DNA from: Orlajensenia sp001423545
GTDB lineage: Bacteria; Actinomycetota; Actinomycetes; Actinomycetales; Microbacteriaceae
Direction: 5' to 3'
Length of the DNA: 64,000 nucleotides
Assembly: GCA_001423545.1 (NCBI GenBank)
Contig: LMOK01000003.1
Location: 434,001 to 498,000, forward strand
This document shows positions 42,255 to 49,828 of this stretch, one piece after another. Position numbers and translations under genes: made by a program. Within the stretch, counting starts at the first letter, position 1, and every line of letters starts with the position of its first letter. The notes under the pieces are model-generated. The model was not told the origin of the DNA, made no database searches, and worked only from the letters and a program-made list of their open reading frames with translations.

Positions 42255-43559
42255 ATGATCGATCTCGTGATCGAAACGGATGCAGCCCCCTCCCCCACGC
42301 GCCCCAGCCCGGCGCAGCGCATCGCCGCCTCGATCTCCGACCCCGTCCTGCGCGTGCTCGTACTGTCGACCCTCATCGGACGGGTCGGTCGCGGCATCTT
42401 CCTGACCGTGACAGTGCTCTACTTCACCCTCATCGTGGGGCTCTCCGCGACCGAGGTCGCGCTGGTGCTGGCCGCCTCGAGCGCCGTCGGGGTCGGGGCG
42501 TCCCTCCTCGGCGGCCAACTCGCCGACAGGTTCAGCGCCCGGCGGCTGCTGCTCGGCTTCTCGGCACTCAGCGGTCTCGGCCTCATCTGCTACGTGTTCG
42601 CCACGTCCTTCGCCTCGGCGCTTCTCATCGCCTGCATCGTGGGAGCCGCCGACTCCGCGGCCAACGCGACCCGCATGGCGATCATCGCGCGAGCCTTCAC
42701 CGGCGCCGCCCGCGTCAACGCCCGCGCGGTGCTGCGCACAGTCACGAACATCGCCATCGCGGTCGGCTCCGCCCTCGGCGGGCTCGCACTGCTCGTGGGT
42801 ACGGCCGATGCCTTCCGCGGAATCCTCGTCGGGGCCGGCGTGGTCTACCTGCTCGGCTGCTCCCTGTTGCTGCGTCTGCCGGCGAGCGTCGACGCCCCGC
42901 CGCGCGAGATCGGTGTCGACACCAGCGCTCGGGCCGCCATCACGGCCGACCGGCGCAAGCGCTCCCCGTGGCGGAACCCCCGCTACCTCGCGCTCTCGGC
43001 CCTCAGCGCGGTCTTCGGCATCCAGTTCGGTCTCGCCGAGGTGGGGGTTCCGCTCTGGATCGCGCACGACACGAATGCTCCGACGGCCCTGGTCGCGGCG
43101 GTGCTCATCCTCAACACGATCGTCGTCATCATCTTCCAGGTGCCGTTGTCGCGGGGCACTCACGACATCCGACGCGCCGGGGTCGTCACGGCCTGGGCCG
43201 GAGTCATCATGGCCGCGGCGTGCCTGCTCTACTTCGCGGCATCCGGAACGGGCGTCATCGCGGCGATCGTGCTGCTGCTCGTCGCGGCTCTCGCGCACGC
43301 CTTCGCCGAGGTGCTCTCGCAGGCCGGCGGATGGGGGCTGAGCTTCGAACTGGCCGACCCGGCCGTCCCGGGCGCCTACCAGGGAGTGTTCTCGATGGCG
43401 TTCTCGGTCGGATCGATGCTGGCGCCTCTCGTGGTCACGGCGGCGCTCGCGCACGGCTTCGCCGGCTGGGCGGGGCTCGCGGTCATGTTCCTCCTCGCCG
43501 CGTTCGGCACCGACGCGATCGCTCGTCGGGCAGCGCGAACGCGGGCCGCCGCCGTCTGA
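42255..43559 (+). CDS. MFS transporter
   Basis: 434 residues with about twelve membrane helices in two halves of six. The first cytoplasmic loop has the MFS motif GGQLADRFSARRLLL. The sequence resembles drug/metabolite exporters of the major facilitator type. The N terminus and central loop (DAPPREIGVDTSARAAITADRRKRSPW) are cytoplasmic. It is divergent from the ArsR/DUF5937 regulator, a frequent pairing for inducible efflux. Substrate unknown. Confidence 0.9.
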   Translation: MIDLVIETDAAPSPTRPSPAQRIAASISDPVLRVLVLSTLIGRVGRGIFLTVTVLYFTLIVGLSATEVALVLAASSAVGVGASLLGGQLADRFSARRLLLGFSALSGLGLICYVFATSFASALLIACIVGAADSAANATRMAIIARAFTGAARVNARAVLRTVTNIAIAVGSALGGLALLVGTADAFRGILVGAGVVYLLGCSLLLRLPASVDAPPREIGVDTSARAAITADRRKRSPWRNPRYLALSALSAVFGIQFGLAEVGVPLWIAHDTNAPTALVAAVLILNTIVVIIFQVPLSRGTHDIRRAGVVTAWAGVIMAAACLLYFAASGTGVIAAIVLLLVAALAHAFAEVLSQAGGWGLSFELADPAVPGAYQGVFSMAFSVGSMLAPLVVTAALAHGFAGWAGLAVMFLLAAFGTDAIARRAARTRAAAV

Positions 43560-43611
43560 CCCGCGAGCTCCGGCCGGAGTCGCGTTCGCCCCTCGCCCAG
43601 ACGCCCTGGCG

Positions 43612-43626
43612 TAGCGTTCTCCTATG
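43612..43626 (+). promoter_or_regulatory. Leaderless promoter -10 box for Pr6Pr gene 1
   Basis: TAGCGT at 43612-43617, then six bases, then ATG 43624. No Shine-Dalgarno site of normal spacing is present. Confidence 0.5.
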
Positions 43627-44403
43627 CGCGTGCGTGATGACCCGGCCCAGCGGCCGGGGCTCCGCGAGGCTCGAGGCGCCGTCGTGCTGGGCTGGGTGCG
43701 CATCGCCGTGGTGGCCGCCGAGATCATCGCCCTCATCGGAAACTTCCGCTACGTGCTCGGCTTCAGTTCCTTCGGTGTCGCCAACTTCTTCGGCTACTTC
43801 ACCATCCAGTCGGCCATGATCGCCGTGGTCGTCACCCTCGCCGGCGGCCTCGTGCTGCTGAGCGGACGCAGCGAGTCCGTCGCGCTGCTCACGACGCGCA
43901 CGATCGTGCTCGTCTACGTCGTGCTGTCCGGCATCGTCTTCGGCCTGCTCGCCGCCTTCTCCTCGACGCGCACCTACCAGATCGTCATCCCGTGGTCGGA
44001 TCAGCTGCTGCACTTCATCCTTCCGGCGGTGCTGCTCGCCGACTGGCTGGTCGGCCGTTTCCTCGGCCCGCGCGCGCCGGCAGTCCCGTGGATCGCCCTC
44101 GCCTGGGCCGTGCCGTTCCCGGTGATCTGGCTCATCTTCACCCTGCTCCGCGGCGATGCCGTCGGCTGGTACCCGTACTTCTTCCTCGATCCGTCGCAGG
44201 TGAGCGGGCCGGCGGTCATCGTCGCCTACTGCGCCGGCATCCTCGCCGTCATCCTGGGCTTCGTGGCCACCTTCGTCGGCTTGAGCCGGGCACGGATGCA
44301 GCATCCGCCCGACGCTCACGCTTCAGGCCCCGGCTCCACAGTCCTCAGCGCTCCCCGCTCCTCGAAGGCACGCGAGCGAAGCGAGCGCGTCGAGACGCCG
44401 TAG
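43624..44403 (+). CDS. Pr6Pr-like six-helix membrane protein 1, C terminus encoded by REP-like repeat
   Basis: 259 residues. Six membrane helices, with conserved features between them: GNFRYVLGF, NFFGYFTIQSAMIAVVV, SDQLLHFILPAVLLADW and the late motif GWYPYFFLDPSQVSGP. This fits the Pr6Pr family of unknown function. The last ~20 residues (SSKARERSERVETP) are encoded by DNA resembling the REP-like repeats elsewhere in the window, so the natural stop may have been lost and the tail acquired from the repeat. A paralogue lies at 46081-47328, on the other side of the amine oxidase. Confidence 0.8.
   Translation: MRVRDDPAQRPGLREARGAVVLGWVRIAVVAAEIIALIGNFRYVLGFSSFGVANFFGYFTIQSAMIAVVVTLAGGLVLLSGRSESVALLTTRTIVLVYVVLSGIVFGLLAAFSSTRTYQIVIPWSDQLLHFILPAVLLADWLVGRFLGPRAPAVPWIALAWAVPFPVIWLIFTLLRGDAVGWYPYFFLDPSQVSGPAVIVAYCAGILAVILGFVATFVGLSRARMQHPPDAHASGPGSTVLSAPRSSKARERSERVETP
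44358..44400 (-). repeat. REP-like repeat fragment inside Pr6Pr gene 1
   Basis: The minus strand reads GTCTCGACGCGCTCGCTTCGCTCGCGTGC-type sequence, similar in order to the GTCTCGATACGCG..CTCGCTGCGCTCG element at 3174-3224. It forms the 3' end of the coding sequence. Confidence 0.5.
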
Positions 44404-44414
44404 GCGGGCGGTCG

Positions 44415-45917
44415 TCAGCCGGACTGGGAGTCGCTCGGCGTGGGTGTGGGCGTCTCAGTGCCGGTGCCGCCGTCGGCCTCAGCGCGCTTCGCCTCGTCGA
44501 GGAACGGCTCGAGGCTCGCCAGCAGTTCGGCGAGCACGGTCGCGTCGTCATCGATGGCTGCGAGGCGGGCGGCCTCAGCCGCGGCGACGGTGCCGACGAG
44601 CACCGGATACCCCGTGTCCGGCAGCATATTCACCCACAGCCCCACCGGAGACCCGGCGGCGATGGTCGACCAGACGGTGGCGTCGGTGCTCCAGAACGGC
44701 TCGTCGAAGCGCAGCCACACGCGGTCGGAGTCGCCCATGCCGAGGATCGACACGGCTCGTGCCTTGGGCAGCGGCAGTTCCGGCTCGAACACGACGGATC
44801 CCGACTTGAGCACTCCCAGCGGCAGGGTCACGACCACGCGGTCGACCGTGAGCGACTCGCCCGTGCGCAGTCGCAGGCTGACCCTGTCGTCGCGGGTGAC
44901 GATCCGCGTCACGACGCTGCGCAGCAGCACGTCGACGCCGTCGGCGAGGTCATCGGCGAGGGTGCCGAACCCGGCCAGCGGGATCGCGCCGCCCACGCCG
45001 TCCCCGGGAGTGGTGGCTCCGCCGTTCCAGGCCGAGAGCCGATCGTCCGCAGCGCCGGTCCGCGGCTGCACGACCGAGTCCAGCTGGTGGCTCAACCAGT
45101 CGGCATCCGACACCCCGGCCTCATCGGGGGTGGTCGACAACGCGCCGGCTTCCGACTGCCCGATGGCGAAGGACAGCGGAACGTCGTGCGGCTGCTGCGA
45201 CGACCACTCCACGGCGTCGGCCACGGCCGCAGCACCGACAGCTGACACTGGCACAGCCGTTCCGGCCGCCGTGCGCACCTCGTCCGCTCGACCGAAGGAG
45301 ACGACGTCTCCGCCCGCGGCCACGACGGCGGAGTGCAGTGCCTCATCGCCGTCGGCGATCATCGTGGGCCCGAGGTCGACGGTGAGAGGCCACGAGCCGC
45401 CGGTGCGCGCGTCGATGCGTCCGCCCACCCGGTCGCGGGCCTCGACCACGACGACGTCGTAACCGGCATCGAGCAGGGCCCTGGCTGCGGTGAGGCCGGC
45501 GACTCCTGCACCGATCACCCCGATGCGCTCGGAACCGTCGGAAGCCGAGATCACCTCGTCGGCGGCACGCGAGCCCGAGGCGATGGCACCGCTCACAGTT
45601 CCGGGAGCGTCGCGCGACGTCGCCTCACCGGCGAAGAAGACGCGATCGTCCACGGCTGCGGCGAGATCGTCGCGGCTCGCGCTCGTGGCACCGACGGCTG
45701 CGAAGCTCGCGGCGCCGAGGGCGAACGGATCGACGCTCCACCGCGATCGCACCATCGACGCCGGCTGCGGAACCGCGGATGCGGGAGGCTGGGTCGTCGC
45801 GGTCGGCGACGGGGTCGGCGACGGCGACCGGGTCGGTCGAGGCTGCGGAGTGCAGGCGGCGAGCACCGATGTGCCGAGTGCGCCGACGGCTGCGATGAGG
45901 AAGGTTCTGCGTCTCAT
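44415..45917 (-). CDS. Lipoprotein flavin amine oxidase with circularly permuted domain order
   Basis: 500 residues. A Tat-like signal RRRTFL and lipobox LAAC (Cys22) precede a Pro/Ser/Thr linker. Residues about 55-125 (RSRWSVDPFALGAASF … VFFAGEAT … GTVSGAIASGSRAADEV) are the segment that closes every normal monoamine-oxidase-type protein. Only after it comes the N-terminal Rossmann part: VIGAGVAGL (134-142), VVVEARDRVGGR (156-167), then the substrate domain (VVVTLPLGVLKSG), ending near WVNMLPDTGYPVLVG with an acidic tail. The order is thus C-part then N-part in one intact frame. FAD-binding residues appear complete. Likely oxidises an amine outside the membrane. Confidence 0.88.
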   Translation of the reverse strand: MRRRTFLIAAVGALGTSVLAACTPQPRPTRSPSPTPSPTATTQPPASAVPQPASMVRSRWSVDPFALGAASFAAVGATSASRDDLAAAVDDRVFFAGEATSRDAPGTVSGAIASGSRAADEVISASDGSERIGVIGAGVAGLTAARALLDAGYDVVVVEARDRVGGRIDARTGGSWPLTVDLGPTMIADGDEALHSAVVAAGGDVVSFGRADEVRTAAGTAVPVSAVGAAAVADAVEWSSQQPHDVPLSFAIGQSEAGALSTTPDEAGVSDADWLSHQLDSVVQPRTGAADDRLSAWNGGATTPGDGVGGAIPLAGFGTLADDLADGVDVLLRSVVTRIVTRDDRVSLRLRTGESLTVDRVVVTLPLGVLKSGSVVFEPELPLPKARAVSILGMGDSDRVWLRFDEPFWSTDATVWSTIAAGSPVGLWVNMLPDTGYPVLVGTVAAAEAARLAAIDDDATVLAELLASLEPFLDEAKRAEADGGTGTETPTPTPSDSQSG

Positions 45918-46080
45918 GGATCTCGCGGGCTTGCGCTGGAACCCCGGCCGCCCTCCTCCCGAGCACACGAACGCGATTTCAACCTACTGCACCCGACTGA
46001 ACGGCTCGAAAAGACATGAGGATAACTAATCTGGGGGCGTATGCCCAGCATCCACGGCCTTCTGCCAGATACCGTTCAGT

Positions 46081-47328
46081 ATGCGAGAGCGTTCATCAGG
46101 CCCTCACATCTCACGGGGGAACATCCATCAGGCGATCGGCTTGGCCCGGCTGGTGTTGGCCGCGGTCGAGACGGTCTCGATCGTGGCGAACTTCCAGGCG
46201 ATCGGGATCACGGCCTTCGACGCGGGCAATTACTTCTGCTTCTTCACTGTGCAGTCGGCGGTCGGTGCCGTCGGCCTGCTCGTGACGAGCGGTGTGCTCG
46301 CGATCACCGGCAGGCCGGAATCGAGTCGCATCCACGCGGCGCGATCGATCGTCCTGGGCTACGTCATCCTCGCCGGAATCGTCTACGGCATCCTCGCCGT
46401 CGGTTCCGCGGGCGAGGTCAAGCCGATCCTGGTCACCCCGTCGGATGTCGTGCTGCACTTCATCATGCCCGTCCTCCTCACCGTCGACTTCATCGCCGAA
46501 CGGCGTCTGGCGGTGCGCACGAACACCCTGCCCTGGCTCACCATGGGCTGGGCGCTGCCCTACCCCGGGATCTGGCTCGTGTTCACCATGGTGCGCGGCA
46601 GCATCGTCGGCTGGTTCCCGTACTTCTTCATCGACCCGACACGCACCAAGTCGCCGGTCGAGATGGGGCTGTACATCACCATCGTGTGCCTGATGATCCT
46701 GGTGTTGACCACGGGATCGCTGGCCCTCACCCGCATCGGCGCCCATGACCTGTTCGCCCTGGTCCCGGATGCCGGTCCCCCCGCCTCCGGCATCGTGTTC
46801 GGCGTGCCTCGGGCTGATCCCGGGAGCGCTCACGGTGCGCGGCACCCTGCTGTCGCACTCCTCACCCCGGCCGCGAGCGCCGTGCTCCAGTCGCAGCTCG
46901 CGGCCCTGTCCACCGAGTGGCGCTGGACGTCCACGGTGTCGTACGCCCCGCTTCCCGTCGCACTCGGAACGTCCGCCCGCGGCGATCGACGATGGGTCAC
47001 GGCGGCCGCAGCTCCGCGAGCGGCAGCGCACTCCGAGCTCTGGGCAGGCACGAGCTCCTGCGTCGAGCTCCAGCCGGGTCGACGCGACAGCGGCGCGCAC
47101 CGCCGCGATGTCGTCACGACCCCGATCGCCGGTCCGACGCAGCGACCCCCCGACCTCCATGTGGCACTGCCGCGGTGGACGTCATCGCATCCGACGCAGC
47201 GCGCCGGCATGGGTCGATCCGGAACGCGGCACTCGAGCGCTCTCCACTCGGGAACGCTGCATAGCGGCGCGGTGCATGTCGGCGCGCATCATGCCGGCCC
47301 GGTGCGCGCTGACGCCGTCGGCGTCTGA
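46081..47328 (+). CDS. Pr6Pr-like six-helix membrane protein 2 with unusual hydrophilic C-terminal extension
   Basis: 415 residues. Residues 1-225 are a Pr6Pr-like domain with six helices and the same landmarks as gene 1: ANFQAIGITAFDAGNYFCFFTVQSA, SDVVLHFIMPVLLTVDF, GWFPYFFIDPTRTKSP. Residues about 235-415 are hydrophilic, Ala/Arg/His-rich, with His-Ser-Gly repeats near the end (HSSALHSGTLHSGAVH) and no known domain. The family usually stops near residue 230, so the extension may be a real tail or non-coding sequence translated after loss of a stop. No better frame is evident on either strand. It converges on the GNAT gene with a 6-base gap. Confidence 0.68.
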   Translation: MRERSSGPHISRGNIHQAIGLARLVLAAVETVSIVANFQAIGITAFDAGNYFCFFTVQSAVGAVGLLVTSGVLAITGRPESSRIHAARSIVLGYVILAGIVYGILAVGSAGEVKPILVTPSDVVLHFIMPVLLTVDFIAERRLAVRTNTLPWLTMGWALPYPGIWLVFTMVRGSIVGWFPYFFIDPTRTKSPVEMGLYITIVCLMILVLTTGSLALTRIGAHDLFALVPDAGPPASGIVFGVPRADPGSAHGARHPAVALLTPAASAVLQSQLAALSTEWRWTSTVSYAPLPVALGTSARGDRRWVTAAAAPRAAAHSELWAGTSSCVELQPGRRDSGAHRRDVVTTPIAGPTQRPPDLHVALPRWTSSHPTQRAGMGRSGTRHSSALHSGTLHSGAVHVGAHHAGPVRADAVGV

Positions 47329-47334
47329 GCGGGC

Positions 47335-47892
47335 CTATGGCAGCCGGCGCTCCAGAACGAAGTCGTCCTCGTAGCGATCGCCCACGAGGAAGTGCTTCGT
47401 CCCGACCCTGGCGAATCCGTTCTTCTCGTAGAAGCGGATGGCCCGGGCGTTCTCCTCGTTCACGCCGAGCCAGGCCCCTGCGGCACCGCGCTCCCCTGCG
47501 GCGTCGAGAGTCGCGGCCATGAGCGGTCCGGAGACCCCGGTGCCGTGGATCGAGGCGAGAGTGTAGAACTTGCTGAGCTCCACCGTCGGGCGGATGCCGA
47601 TCGCCGCGGCGACGTCGGCATCCGTCGGCTCTCCGAACACCAGCATCGTGTAGCCGACGGCGAGCGGGTCGGATGCCGCATCCGTCGCCTGCTGCTGCTC
47701 GGCGATGAGCAGAACGCGGGCGGGGTCGGCGAGGTAGGCGTCGAAGCTGTCGTGCGACAGGTGGGTGGCGATGAAGTCGGCGATGGCCTCGGCCGTCGTG
47801 TGCGGTGGGCAGGCGAGCGGGAAGGTCGCGGCGGCCAGCTCGGCCAGGCTCCCGGCGTCGGCTGCGGTCGCGGTGCGGATGCGGATGGTCAC
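47335..47892 (-). CDS. GNAT-family N-acetyltransferase
   Basis: 185 residues, the usual size. Beta-strand/helix order with the acetyl-CoA pyrophosphate loop IHGTGVSGPLMAATLD, then LGVNEENARAIRFYEKNGFARVGTK, the characteristic C-terminal GNAT half. Substrate unknown. GTG 47892 is chosen because TAGGGT (47904-47899, minus strand) lies six bases before it, the same leaderless spacing as at four other genes here; ATG 47895 is only three bases from that box. Confidence 0.88.
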   Translation of the reverse strand: MTIRIRTATAADAGSLAELAAATFPLACPPHTTAEAIADFIATHLSHDSFDAYLADPARVLLIAEQQQATDAASDPLAVGYTMLVFGEPTDADVAAAIGIRPTVELSKFYTLASIHGTGVSGPLMAATLDAAGERGAAGAWLGVNEENARAIRFYEKNGFARVGTKHFLVGDRYEDDFVLERRLP

Positions 47893-47929
47893 CATCCGAC
47901 CCTAGAGGTGCCCCCGCACGCCGCTCGCC

Positions 47930-48024
47930 GAGGCCCGCGCGCAGCGCGCGACCGAAGCGCATCCCCACTCCGCAGAGCAGTGGATGCGCTTCGGTCGCGT
48001 CCTTCGGCCGGGACTCAGCGAGCG
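47930..48024 (-). terminator. Composite long-stem terminator after aceB
   Basis: An 18-bp perfect stem (47947-47964 with 47982-47999, containing ACCGAAGCGCATCC / GGATGCGCTTCGGT) has a 17-base loop. It lies inside an imperfect outer repeat (CGCTCGCCGAGGCCCG … CGGGACTCAGCGAGCG). It starts five bases beyond the aceB stop. The outer arms match those at 62730-62801. Confidence 0.75.
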
Positions 48025-48028
48025 TGGC

Positions 48029-49747
48029 TCACAGGAACCGCGTGTACGCCGGGATCGTCAGGAACGTCGGGAACTCCGGCTCCAGCGCGACCTGTCGGAA
48101 CACCGTGAAGGCATCATCGAAGCGGTCGCCGTCGAAGCGCGGCAGCTCCTCCGAGACGCCGGCCACCACGGTCTCGAGCCAGGCGGCGTCGATGCGCCGG
48201 CCCTCGCGGGTGATCGTGTTGTCGTTCACCCACTGCCAGACCTGCGAACGAGAGATCTCCGCCGTCGCGGCGTCCTCCATCAGGTTGTCGATGGCCGCAG
48301 CCCCGATTCCCCGCAACCACGACTCGATGTACCGCACGGCGATGCGCACGTTGTCGCGAACGCCCTCATCACTCACCGAGCCCCCGATCGACGGGATGTC
48401 GAGCAGCTGCGCCGCCGTGACGTGAACGTCGTCGCGCAGGCGGTGCAGCTGGTTGCTGCGCTCCTCGAAGACGGCGTCGAACTCCGCCCGCGCCGTGGGG
48501 ATGAGATCCGGGTGCGCGACCCAGGTTCCGTCGAAGCCGTCTCCAGCCTCGCGGCGCTTGTCCGTCGCGACCTTCTCCAGCGCTCGTCCGGTGACCTCCG
48601 GGTCACGGCGGTTCGGGATGAACGCGCTCATGCCGCCGATGGCATATGCCCCGCGCTTGTGGCACGTCGACACGAGCAGCTCGGTGTACGCCCTCATGAA
48701 CGGCACGGTCATCGTGATCTCGGAGCGGTCGGGGAAGACCCAGCGGCGCCCCCGCGAGCGGAACGTCTTGATGATCGAGAAGATGTAGTCCCAGCGCCCG
48801 GCGTTGAGCCCGGCGCAGTGATCGCGCAGCTCGTACAGGATCTCCTCCATCTCGAACGCCGCCTGGATGGTCTCGATGAGGACCGTGGCGCGCACGGTTC
48901 CCTGCGGGATGCCGAGGGCGTCCTGCGAGAACGAGAAGACGTCGTTCCACAGCCTGGCCTCGCGGTGGCTCTCGAGTTTCGGCAGGTAGAAGTACGGGCC
49001 CAGCCCCAGCTCGATCAGGCGCCGGGCGTTGTGGAAGAAGTACAGCCCGAAGTCGACCAGGCTGCCCGAGGCGCTCATCGCCCGCCCGGAGCGGTCGTGG
49101 AAGCGCAGGTGCTTCTCGACCAGGTGCCAGCCACGCGGCCGCATCACGATGGTGGGCGTCTCGGCCTCACCGCCGTGGGTCAGGCCGATTCGGCCGGCGA
49201 CCGTGTACTCCCTGCCCTCGGGCGACGTGAAGGAGAGCTGGCCCCGCACCGCGTCGAAGAGCGAGATCTGCCCCTCGATCACGTTGGTCCAGGTGGGGCT
49301 CGTGGCGTCCTCCTGGTCGGCGAGCCAGACCTTCGCGCCGGAGTTCAGCGCATTGATCGCCATCTTGCGGTCGGTCGGACCCGTGATCTCGACGCGACGG
49401 TCCTCGAGACCGGGGCCCGCCCCGGCGACTCGCCACGACGCATCCGCTCGCACCGATGCCGTCTCGGGCAGGAAGCGCGGGTCGCGTCCATTGGCCGAGG
49501 CGACGCGGGTCTGCAGTCGTGCTGCGAGCAGGTCGTGACGGATACCGGCGAACCTGTCGTGCAGTTCGGCGAGGAAGGCGAGCGCCTCGGGCGTGAGGAT
49601 CTCGGAGTGACGATCGCCGAGGGGCGCCGTCACCTCGATCCACGGCTGCGACGTCGCGAAGCTGCCGGTCGTGGTGGCCGGCTCGCGCGTCGTCTCGGAT
49701 GCCCGGGTCGTCTCGCGTTCCAGGGTGCTGGTGGGTGTGGTGTTCAT
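48029..49747 (-). CDS. aceB: Malate synthase A (glyoxylate cycle)
   Basis: 572 residues. Condenses glyoxylate and acetyl-CoA to malate, completing the glyoxylate shunt with isocitrate lyase. Family regions: NALNSGAKVWLADQEDATSPTW, RPRGWHLVEKH, SLVDFGLYFFHN, ATVLIETIQAAFEMEEILYELRDH, GLNAGRWDYIFSIIKTF, GGMSAFIPNR and DGTWVAHPDLIP. This is the short A-type enzyme. ATG 49747 is preceded by AGGAGA seven bases upstream. aceA lies 81 bases upstream on the same strand with a REP-like repeat between, so the two are probably co-expressed. Expected to respond to acetate or fatty acids through RamB-type control. Confidence 0.96.
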   Translation of the reverse strand: MNTTPTSTLERETTRASETTREPATTTGSFATSQPWIEVTAPLGDRHSEILTPEALAFLAELHDRFAGIRHDLLAARLQTRVASANGRDPRFLPETASVRADASWRVAGAGPGLEDRRVEITGPTDRKMAINALNSGAKVWLADQEDATSPTWTNVIEGQISLFDAVRGQLSFTSPEGREYTVAGRIGLTHGGEAETPTIVMRPRGWHLVEKHLRFHDRSGRAMSASGSLVDFGLYFFHNARRLIELGLGPYFYLPKLESHREARLWNDVFSFSQDALGIPQGTVRATVLIETIQAAFEMEEILYELRDHCAGLNAGRWDYIFSIIKTFRSRGRRWVFPDRSEITMTVPFMRAYTELLVSTCHKRGAYAIGGMSAFIPNRRDPEVTGRALEKVATDKRREAGDGFDGTWVAHPDLIPTARAEFDAVFEERSNQLHRLRDDVHVTAAQLLDIPSIGGSVSDEGVRDNVRIAVRYIESWLRGIGAAAIDNLMEDAATAEISRSQVWQWVNDNTITREGRRIDAAWLETVVAGVSEELPRFDGDRFDDAFTVFRQVALEPEFPTFLTIPAYTRFL

Positions 49748-49768
49748 GGTCGTGTCTCCTGTCGAATA

Positions 49769-49816
49769 CCGCTGATCGAGGAGCGCCCGACGGAGTCGGA
49801 CGCGTATCGAGATCAC
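49769..49816 (+). repeat. REP-like intergenic repeat, copy 3, between aceA and aceB
   Basis: 44 of 48 bases match the copy at 3084-3131. It fills more than half of the 81-base gap between aceA and aceB and could fold in the aceA-aceB transcript. Confidence 0.8.
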
Positions 49817-49828
49817 AGCGATCGGGTT

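Noticed and set aside
44415..45917. Amine oxidase order as an assembly artefact or frameshift
   Set aside because: The frame is continuous, the signal peptide and linker lead smoothly into the moved segment, and the normal C-terminal copy is missing, so one permuted gene is the simplest reading.
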